Source: Deltaproteobacteria bacterium
GTDB lineage: Bacteria > Desulfobacterota > Desulfarculia > Adiutricales > Adiutricaceae
Reading direction: 5' to 3'
NCBI GenBank assembly: GCA_031279155.1
Contig: JAITJB010000303.1
Coordinates: 1 to 5,164, forward strand
Length of the DNA stretch: 5,164 nt
The notes under the pieces are model-generated. The model saw only the letters and a program-made list of their open reading frames with translations, did no database searches and was not told the DNA's origin. A program made the position numbers and the translations under genes. Shown piece after piece: positions 1-4,572 of the stretch (its first letter is position 1; each line of letters starts with the position of its first letter).

Positions 1-2
1 CC

Positions 3-893
3 GGTTTAGTCGATGTTTTAGGCCGTAGCGGCGCGGTTAACATCCAAGGTGAAGAGGTCCAAAAATTAGATGAATTGGCCAATAACACCGTTAAGCGGCG
101 CCTATCAGCTTCAGGTGAGGTCTGCGCTCTAGTTTCCGAAGAAGAGGCTGACGTCATCGAAATCCCTAGGCAGTACCCTCAGGGTAACTACATCGTTCAC
201 TTCGATCCCTTAGACGGGAGCTCTAACATCGACGCCAACGTTTCCATCGGAACCATCTTCTCCATCTACCGCCGTCAGTCGCCGTCGGAAGCGGAAAGCA
301 CCCCTATGGACGTGCTCCAGCCTGGCTTAAAGCAGGTGGGGGCCGGTTATATTATTTATGGATCTAGCTGCGTCTTAGTTTTTTCCACCGGTCAAGGCGT
401 AAACGGCTTTACCTTAGATCCTTCAATCGGCGAATTTCTCCTATCGCATCCCAACATTAAAACCCCGAACAAAGGAAAAATCTATTCCATCAATGAGGGC
501 AACTACGAGTATTGGGATGAAGGAACTCGCAACTACATCAACTGGATCAAGGAAGGCTATAAGGAGCACGGCATCCACTATACCAGCCGCTACATTGGGT
601 CGCTTGTTGCCGATTTCCACCGCAATCTTCTCTACGGCGGTATCTTTCTCTATCCCATGGATTTTAAGGATCCCACCAAACCCCATGGCAAGCTCAGGCT
701 CATGTGCGAGGCCAACCCCTTGGCTTACCTTATCGAGCAGGCCGGCGGCACGGCCACGACCGGAACTGAGCGCATCTTAGATATCGAGCCCAACTATATC
801 CATCAGAGGGTGCCCTTGATCATCGGATCGCCAGACGATGTGGCCATCTATCAAGAATTTGTAAGTGGCAAACGCACCTGGAGTAAGGCGTGA
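3..893 (+). CDS. fbp: Fructose-1,6-bisphosphatase class I, 5'-truncated by window edge
   Basis: The enzyme hydrolyses fructose 1,6-bisphosphate to fructose 6-phosphate in the cytoplasm, the irreversible step of gluconeogenesis. The reading frame is open from base 3 and gives 296 residues. Compared with the E. coli enzyme, about 40 N-terminal residues lie left of the window, so the TTG at 75 is not the real start. Family motifs are present in order, numbered from the window edge: the metal-binding acidic SEEE (45-48), the metal and phosphate site DPLDGSSN (68-75), NEGN (164-167), the substrate-binding YTSRYIGS (193-200) and the catalytic GKLRL..E..P segment (229-239) with the metal-ligand Glu236. 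The aromatic residue that normally precedes this Glu is Cys235. The C terminus is of normal length. The stop overlaps the next start (GTGA, 890-893), which implies an operon. Part of the N-terminal regulatory region is outside the window, so AMP inhibition cannot be judged. Identification is near certain from the motifs. Confidence 0.97.
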   Translation, partial: GLVDVLGRSGAVNIQGEEVQKLDELANNTVKRRLSASGEVCALVSEEEADVIEIPRQYPQGNYIVHFDPLDGSSNIDANVSIGTIFSIYRRQSPSEAESTPMDVLQPGLKQVGAGYIIYGSSCVLVFSTGQGVNGFTLDPSIGEFLLSHPNIKTPNKGKIYSINEGNYEYWDEGTRNYINWIKEGYKEHGIHYTSRYIGSLVADFHRNLLYGGIFLYPMDFKDPTKPHGKLRLMCEANPLAYLIEQAGGTATTGTERILDIEPNYIHQRVPLIIGSPDDVAIYQEFVSGKRTWSKA

Positions 894-2008
894 GTTCTAG
901 TTTGGAGCCACAACCTAAACCAGGGTGGCTACTATCATGGATGCTCTTGATACTGGCCACCCTGGTTTTCTTATTAGCCTTAGATCTCATAAACTTGCCG
1001 GCCTCGACCTTTTTAGCCTCCATGATAGCTGCGGTTTGTCTTTCGGTATTTTGGCGCTGCCCAATAGTACCTGACATAGGCTTTAAAGTGGCTCAGGGCT
1101 TTATCGGGGGCTTGGTAGCCAGTTCTATTTCTTATCAGTCTTTGGTTTCCTTGGCTAGCGATTGGCCCTTTATCATAGGCGGCGCCCTGTGGGGCATCAT
1201 CATGGGGGTCATGGCTAGCCTTATTTTATTTCGCCTTAAAATCCTACCAGGTCCTTCGGCCTTTTGGTGTTTTTCGCCGGGCGGGGCTATGATCATGGTC
1301 TTAATGTCCGGCAACTACGGGGCCGACATGAGGCTGGTGGCCTTTAGCCAGTATTTTAGAGTGGCTTTAGTTTCCATCTTAGCCATCTTCGTTTCCGGCT
1401 TCTTCGTTGACACTAGCTCCATCATGAGTTCCAGGCAATTACCCATTTACAGCATAGATTTTAGCGATTTATTTTTGACCATTATAGCTGTACTTTTCGC
1501 CACCTATTTGGCCAAGATAATTCCCCTCTCCGGCGGCGCTCTCTTGATTCCCTTGTTTCTAACGGGACTAGCCAAGGCGGCTATCGGCTTTGAGGTGAGC
1601 GTGCCTTTTTTTATAAGGATTCCCTGTTATGTTTTGGTGGGCTGGCGCATAGGTAGTAGCTTTGACCGTCAGGTTTTCTTTACCATCCTAAAAGCTTTAC
1701 CGGCCATGACTCTGTGCCTCTTAGTCATGATCGCCGGCTGCGGCCTATACGGTTTTTGGCTTTGGGTTGGCTTGGGCTTAAGTCCGTTAACAGCCTATCT
1801 AGCAAGTTGCCCCGGCGGCATTGACGCGGTCTTAATCATAGCCGCCGCCAGCGAGGCTAATCTCTCCTTTATTACGGCCATGCAGGTCATGCGGGTCATA
1901 GTCGTTCTCATCTGCGGTCAGTTCTTATTTTCCTGGCTGACTAAGCGATACGGCTTTAAAGATCTAAGCCCCAAAAAAAGCCCGCCTAAGTTTAGAGGGG
2001 GGCTGTAA
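890..2008 (+). CDS. AbrB-family (PF05145-type) polytopic membrane protein with internal duplication
   Basis: This 372-residue protein is highly hydrophobic, with roughly nine or ten likely membrane segments. It carries the hallmark of the membrane AbrB family twice: SPGGA...GADMRLVAF.QY.RV at about 129-158 and CPGGI...ANLSFITAMQVMRV at about 308-336. The family is defined by this tandem duplication, and a length near 350 is usual. E. coli AbrB was named as a regulator of aidB. Other members are often mislabelled ammonia monooxygenase, and no biochemical function is firmly known to me, so none is assigned. It is unrelated to the small DNA-binding AbrB of Bacillus. The GTG start at 890 overlaps the fbp stop by four bases. 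It is supported by GGAG at 880-883, six bases upstream. The last ten residues (363-372, lysine-, proline- and glycine-rich) are encoded by the first unit of a tandem repeat and may be a species-specific tail. Confidence 0.9.
   Translation: MSSSLEPQPKPGWLLSWMLLILATLVFLLALDLINLPASTFLASMIAAVCLSVFWRCPIVPDIGFKVAQGFIGGLVASSISYQSLVSLASDWPFIIGGALWGIIMGVMASLILFRLKILPGPSAFWCFSPGGAMIMVLMSGNYGADMRLVAFSQYFRVALVSILAIFVSGFFVDTSSIMSSRQLPIYSIDFSDLFLTIIAVLFATYLAKIIPLSGGALLIPLFLTGLAKAAIGFEVSVPFFIRIPCYVLVGWRIGSSFDRQVFFTILKALPAMTLCLLVMIAGCGLYGFWLWVGLGLSPLTAYLASCPGGIDAVLIIAAASEANLSFITAMQVMRVIVVLICGQFLFSWLTKRYGFKDLSPKKSPPKFRGGL
1973..2004 (-). terminator. Probable second terminator for minus-strand transcripts, inside the AbrB-family gene end
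   Basis: Bases 1979-1987 and 1996-2004 pair over nine positions with one mismatch around an eight-base loop. On the minus strand this hairpin is followed directly by seven T (1973-1979 read in reverse), the classic intrinsic terminator form. On the plus strand no T run follows, so it should not stop the sense transcript of the AbrB-family gene. It would act as a backstop against antisense read-through from the RRM gene. Confidence 0.55.
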
Positions 2009-2112
2009 GAAAAGCAGGGCTACGTTTTAAATGGGGCTAAAAAAAGCTTGGCTAGTTTTAAAAGAGCTAAAAGAAAAGCCCGGCTAAGCTTTAAGGGCTT
2101 AGCCGGGCTTTT
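1976..2112. repeat. Four degenerate tandem copies of a ~32-34 bp hairpin-like unit
   Basis: Four units begin with AAAAGC at 1976, 2010, 2042 and 2074. They share the pattern AAAAGC..GGCTA..TTTTAA followed by a GGCT-like end. The first and last agree at about 20 of their first 24 bases. The second and third match closely once single-base gaps are allowed. Units one and four can fold into good hairpins, while the middle two have decayed stems. The array starts within the last ten codons of the AbrB-family gene and fills the gap to the convergent RRM gene. The simplest reading is duplication of a terminator followed by drift. No spacer pattern or accessory gene suggests CRISPR or a mobile element. 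Confidence 0.75.
2074..2112. terminator. Strong bidirectional rho-independent terminator
   Basis: A perfect 16-bp inverted repeat (2074-2089 with 2097-2112) encloses a seven-base loop. The stem has a GC-rich core (GCCCGGC) and is bordered by AAAA on one side and TTTT on the other, so it works as an intrinsic terminator on both strands. It lies 66 bases after the stop of the AbrB-family gene and 20 bases after the stop of the convergent RRM gene, and should end both transcripts. Confidence 0.93.
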
Positions 2113-2132
2113 CGGTAATTTAGGTTAGAGGA

Positions 2133-2426
2133 TTAATCGTGGTGGCGATAATTGCCGCTGCTGCGGCGCTCGCCGCCGCGGTCCTCGCGGCCACGAGCTT
2201 CGTTGACCCTAAGGCTGCGACCGCCCAGTTCGGTCCCGTTAAGGGCCTCAATGGCGGCTAGAGCTTGCTCAGGATCCATCTCTACGAAGCCGAAGCCCCG
2301 GGGGCGACCGGTTTCGCGATCGCTGATAAGGTTGACGGAATGGACGGTTCCAAACCGGCTGAACAGATCGCTAATCTCAGCCTGTGTGGAACTGAAAGGT
2401 AAATTGCCAACATAAATCGTTTTCAT
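2133..2426 (-). CDS. Small single-RRM RNA-binding protein
   Basis: This 97-residue protein is a single RNA recognition motif with a short charged tail. The RNP2 hexamer IYVGNL (4-9) and the RNP1 octamer RGFGFVEM (43-50) are both intact with their aromatic RNA-stacking residues, and the spacing is normal for the fold. Residues about 78-97 form an Arg-, Gly- and Glu-rich tail ending in a His pair. Bacterial members of this family bind RNA in the cytoplasm, and cyanobacterial relatives are often cold-induced. The actual targets here are unknown. The ATG at 2426 is chosen because GGAG lies ten bases upstream and family members usually begin just before the first RRM strand. A GTG at 2453 in the same frame has no well-spaced ribosome site. 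The gene is monocistronic, converges on the AbrB-family gene and shares its terminator. Confidence 0.93.
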   Translation of the reverse strand: MKTIYVGNLPFSSTQAEISDLFSRFGTVHSVNLISDRETGRPRGFGFVEMDPEQALAAIEALNGTELGGRSLRVNEARGREDRGGERRSSGNYRHHD

Positions 2427-2436
2427 GACTGCACTA

Positions 2437-2440
2437 CTCC
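2437..2440 (-). promoter_or_regulatory. Shine-Dalgarno site of the RRM gene
   Basis: GGAG on the minus strand sits ten bases before the ATG at 2426 and decides that start over the in-frame GTG at 2453. The only purine-rich stretch near that GTG touches it with no spacer. Confidence 0.65.
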
Positions 2441-2454
2441 GTGGCGCGTTCACT

Positions 2455-2469
2455 CCCTGTTAATCAGGG
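2455..2469 (-). promoter_or_regulatory. Short leader hairpin upstream of the RRM ribosome site
   Basis: CCCTG at 2455-2459 pairs with CAGGG at 2465-2469 around a five-base AT loop. In the minus-strand transcript this small stem ends 14 bases before the GGAG ribosome site. A role in temperature or translation control is possible but unproven. A five-base stem can easily occur by chance. Confidence 0.25.
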
Positions 2470-2768
2470 CGGAAATCAAGTCGTGGTCCTGTCAGGTCGA
2501 ACCAGCATCACCCATATATAAAGGCAAATCAGGGCGTTCCTCTTTATAGTCCGGTCTTAGGGTAAAGGAAGAATGACCGGAAGAAGACGCCTCAATTTGT
2601 CGCTATATACTAATATTGAGGTTTGGTTAATAAGAGGGAAACAGTATCGTGTGTCCAAAAAAAGAGCCCCGGAAATAGGGTCAGTTGCTGGAATCCCGGG
2701 TTTGTTTTTAGGCGGGATTTAAGGCTGGAACTGACTGAATCTTTGATACAATTTAAAGCAAAGTTTTC

Positions 2769-2833
2769 CGAAATCTTCTCGCCCACCTTTTGGGCGGATG
2801 ACCAAGGGTTCTGTCATGAAAACCCTTATTTCG
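2769..2833. other. Candidate three-way-junction RNA fold
   Basis: Three perfect stems nest neatly. A closing stem CGAAAT/ATTTCG (2769-2774 with 2828-2833) encloses CGCCCA/TGGGCG (2780-2785 with 2791-2796) and AAGGGTT/AACCCTT (2804-2810 with 2821-2827). The last stem abuts the closing stem with no gap. The linker ATGAC (2798-2802) is complementary to GTCAT (2813-2817) in the loop of the third stem, which could allow an additional or alternative pairing. I do not recognise a known riboswitch or small RNA class. The strand is undetermined, and short stems like these may be coincidence. Confidence 0.25.
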
Positions 2834-2907
2834 ATCACTATCGGAGCTTATCACATGATATCAACCGATTGCAAGTAAAAATTTAGAGGGCTAGTGGCAA
2901 TATCTGA

Positions 2908-2965
2908 CTTTTTCGTTTTTTTCTGGGTTTTTTTTCTTTCATCCTTACCTTGCTTAGGCTTTTTT
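2908..2965. other. T-rich tract with spaced homopolymer runs
   Basis: The plus strand carries T runs of five, seven, eight and six bases at about 2909-2913, 2916-2922, 2928-2935 and 2960-2965, with few purines between them. The first three centres are spaced about 8 to 12 bases, near a helical turn, so the DNA may be intrinsically curved. No GC-rich hairpin directly precedes the runs on the plus strand, so it is not a standard intrinsic terminator. On the minus strand it is A-rich and lies downstream of the amidotransferase gene. Confidence 0.5.
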
Positions 2966-3012
2966 GTGTATGGTGGGCTTGATTAATCATTCAATTTTTA
3001 TTAGGAAATCCG

Positions 3013-3726
3013 CTAAAGTTTAGGGGCCAGGCTAAAAAAATCATAGATCAATTGCCTAGCTTCTAAGGTCTCTTCGGCCTGGCCTTTAATGAGTCCTTGG
3101 GGGCGGCCCGAAGGGGCCTTGTAATTGGATCCCAGAGATCTAAGAAAGGCCTCTAAATTTTCACGCGAAAACTCCGGGTGATACTGAACGCTCAGAACCT
3201 TAGGGCTATAAGAGAGGATCTGGTGGGGATCGTGACTACTATGGCCTAATATTTCCGCGCATTTGGGAGGGTTTACAACCACCTGGCTGTGATCCATGTT
3301 AGCCTTAAATATCTTAGAGTAACCCGAAAAAAGCGGATGCTTTTGGCCTTTTGGCGTTAAATGTACATCAAAGGTGCCAATAGTTAAGCCCTTGTCGTTG
3401 TAATCGACCTCGCCGCCCATGGCCTGGGCCATGATCTGATGACCAAAACAGACCCCTAGGATGGGAAGGCCGCTTTCTATGGCTTTAGGGATCCATTTAG
3501 CTAACCTTAGGCTCCAGGCCGCGCGGTTGGTGACCATGGCAAGAGATCCGGTAATTAAGGCCGCCGAAAAGCTAGCCGGGTTTGGCGGGGCGTACTTATT
3601 AACGTTTATAACTGTGACCTCAGATTGTTTAAGCGATCCTGCTTCCATAAACATGCCGGCAAAATCGCCTAAGCCATAGCGCTTTGGTATGGCCCCGCAT
3701 TGGAGGATTAAAAAGGGGTTAGTCAT
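3013..3726 (-). CDS. Stand-alone class I glutamine amidotransferase, substrate unknown
   Basis: This 237-residue protein is a single class I (Triad) glutamine amidotransferase domain of the stand-alone type often labelled 'GMP synthase-like'. The nucleophile elbow GVCFGHQ supplies Cys93, and QYHPEF supplies His183 and Glu185, so the triad is complete. The ITGS segment (59-61, just after Leu58) corresponds to the usual glycine-rich oxyanion region, and DHSQ (145-148) is also family-typical. There is no synthetase or ATP-binding domain, so it is not GuaA. Any ammonia acceptor or partner is unknown, and some relatives act as gamma-glutamyl hydrolases. The ATG at 3726 is preferred because GAGG lies five bases upstream and the family begins at the first beta strand (FLILQCG). 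A TTG at 3789 would add 21 atypical residues and has no ribosome site. It follows hisF by 69 bases on the same strand and may be the last gene of that operon. Confidence 0.9.
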   Translation of the reverse strand: MTNPFLILQCGAIPKRYGLGDFAGMFMEAGSLKQSEVTVINVNKYAPPNPASFSAALITGSLAMVTNRAAWSLRLAKWIPKAIESGLPILGVCFGHQIMAQAMGGEVDYNDKGLTIGTFDVHLTPKGQKHPLFSGYSKIFKANMDHSQVVVNPPKCAEILGHSSHDPHQILSYSPKVLSVQYHPEFSRENLEAFLRSLGSNYKAPSGRPQGLIKGQAEETLEARQLIYDFFSLAPKL

Positions 3727-3731
3727 GACAG

Positions 3732-3735
3732 CCTC
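3732..3735 (-). promoter_or_regulatory. Shine-Dalgarno site of the amidotransferase gene
   Basis: GAGG on the minus strand lies five bases before the ATG at 3726 and supports that start over the upstream TTG at 3789. Confidence 0.6.
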
Positions 3736-3754
3736 GATTAAATAAAATTTAATC
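3736..3754 (-). promoter_or_regulatory. AT-rich hairpin abutting the amidotransferase ribosome site
   Basis: GATTAAA (3736-3742) and TTTAATC (3748-3754) form a perfect seven-base stem with a five-base A/T loop. In the minus-strand transcript the hairpin ends exactly where GAGG begins. It could adjust translation of the amidotransferase or mark a processing site between it and hisF. It lacks the GC core and T run of a terminator. Just upstream in the transcript, CCCACCT occurs twice, 14 bases apart (3755-3761 and 3769-3775). Confidence 0.4.
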
Positions 3755-3795
3755 AGGTGGGAATTTTTAGGTGGGGATATTTTGGCCAACCAAAA

Positions 3796-4572
3796 TCAGA
3801 TCATTCTGACAGGGCTTCCGCTTTTTTGGAGGTAAATTTTAAGCTCCCTAATACTGTACTGATTGTAGTGGACGATGGAAGCTATAAGGGCCGCTTGAGC
3901 CCCGCCTTCGGTCAGGACCTCTTGTAGGTGCTGAGGGGCTCCGGCCCCGCCAGAGGCGATGACCGGGACGCTTACGTTTGAGGAAATGAGCCTAGTTAGG
4001 TTTATCTCGTAGCCGTCTTGGGTGCCATCAGCGTCGATGGAGTTAAGGCAGATTTCGCCAATGCCTAATTGTTCGGCTCTTTTAGCCCACCAAAGGGCGT
4101 CAAGGCCCATGGGGGTGCGGCCGCCATTAATAACCACCTCGTAGCCCGAAGGGCATTTTTCCGATACTGGAACTTTTTTGGCGTCTAAGCCTAAGACCAC
4201 AGCTTGGGAGCCAAAGGCTTTGGCTCCTTCGGAAATTAGGCCCGGGTTTTTAACGGCGCTAGAATTTAAAGATACTTTTTCTGCTCCGGCTAAGAGGACC
4301 TGGCGCATGTGCTTAACCGAAGATAATCCTCCGCCAACGCTAAAGGGGATAAAGATGGCCGCAGCCACCCGCTCTACTACGCCTAAAAAGATGCCCCGGC
4401 CTTCGGCTGAGGCGGTGATGTCATAGAAGACTATCTCATCGGCCCCTTCCTCGTAATAGCGGCGGGCCGCTTCCACCGGGTCGCCTAAATCGAGGTTATC
4501 TTTAAACTTGACGCCCTTAGTTAGAAGCCCATCTCGGACATCTAGACAGACGATGATCCTTTTACTGAGCAC
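3796..4572 (-). CDS. hisF: Imidazole glycerol phosphate synthase cyclase subunit HisF
   Basis: HisF is the (beta/alpha)8-barrel half of imidazole glycerol phosphate synthase. It uses ammonia delivered from HisH to convert PRFAR into imidazole glycerol phosphate (histidine pathway) and AICAR (returned to purine synthesis). The 258 residues match the usual length. The catalytic aspartates are present at the expected places: Asp11 in CLDV and Asp130 in GLDAK. DITAS (51-55), SVGGG (78-82), SIDADGT (178-184) and ASGGAG (206-211) form the phosphate-binding and barrel-strand motifs. The segment CPSGYEVVINGG and DALWWAK resemble Deltaproteobacterial HisF. Translation starts at GTG 4572, preceded by a perfect AGGAGG six bases upstream, inside hisH. 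The start overlaps the hisH stop by 11 bases, so the two subunits are probably translationally coupled. It looks like a canonical histidine HisF, not the divergent HisF2 of surface-sugar clusters. Confidence 0.97.
   Translation of the reverse strand: MLSKRIIVCLDVRDGLLTKGVKFKDNLDLGDPVEAARRYYEEGADEIVFYDITASAEGRGIFLGVVERVAAAIFIPFSVGGGLSSVKHMRQVLLAGAEKVSLNSSAVKNPGLISEGAKAFGSQAVVLGLDAKKVPVSEKCPSGYEVVINGGRTPMGLDALWWAKRAEQLGIGEICLNSIDADGTQDGYEINLTRLISSNVSVPVIASGGAGAPQHLQEVLTEGGAQAALIASIVHYNQYSIRELKIYLQKSGSPVRMI

Larger units (their letters stand above)
2427..3012. other. Intergenic region without a convincing gene
   Basis: This stretch of almost 600 bases separates the starts of the RRM gene from the end of the amidotransferase gene. 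It should contain the RRM promoter, but I found no confident -35/-10 pair on either strand. It holds several short inverted repeats (2551-2580, 2590-2621, 2692-2719, 2780-2796, 2804-2827), a 10-bp direct repeat AATCAGGGCG (2462-2471 and 2527-2536), a palindrome TGATTAATCA (2980-2989) and a T-rich tract. No clear terminator was seen just after the amidotransferase stop at 3013. The one open frame (2623-2886, plus strand) has no usable start or recognisable motif. Confidence 0.6.

Noticed and set aside
820..1077. Minus-strand frame opposite the fbp/AbrB-family junction, and similar frames opposite hisF and the amidotransferase
   Set aside because: These lie wholly antisense to well-identified genes, show no motifs or ribosome sites, and are shadow frames.
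1976..2112. CRISPR array
   Set aside because: The units are contiguous and diverged with no unique spacers. They resemble decayed terminators, and no cas gene is visible.
2427..2453. Nine-residue N-terminal extension of the RRM protein from a GTG at 2453
   Set aside because: The only purine-rich sequence touches the GTG directly, whereas the ATG at 2426 has GGAG at ten bases and gives the usual family N terminus.
2671..2733. Long imperfect hairpin (CAGTT...AACTG with inner AATCCCG/CGGGATT)
   Set aside because: Only the inner seven-base stem is solid. The outer arms are separated by unpaired, unequal stretches, so I do not call an element.
2623..2886. Open frame of 87 codons on the plus strand in the intergenic gap
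   Set aside because: It begins at a TTG with no properly spaced ribosome site, has no internal ATG, shows no recognisable motif or coding-like composition, and overlaps the inverted repeats. It is most likely a chance frame.
3013..3726. GMP synthase (guaA) or a second HisH
   Set aside because: The protein ends after the amidotransferase domain with no ATP-pyrophosphatase part, and it lacks HisH-specific segments such as PHMGWN and the HPEKSG ending.
3727..3789. 21-residue extension of the amidotransferase from a TTG at 3789
   Set aside because: There is no ribosome site, the extra residues are unlike the family, and the ATG at 3726 has GAGG at five bases.
3796..4572. HisF2-type paralogue for surface-sugar amidation
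   Set aside because: The CLDV motif with Asp11, Asp130 and the full canonical HisF motifs are present, and the partner is a canonical HisH. There are no sugar-modifying genes nearby.
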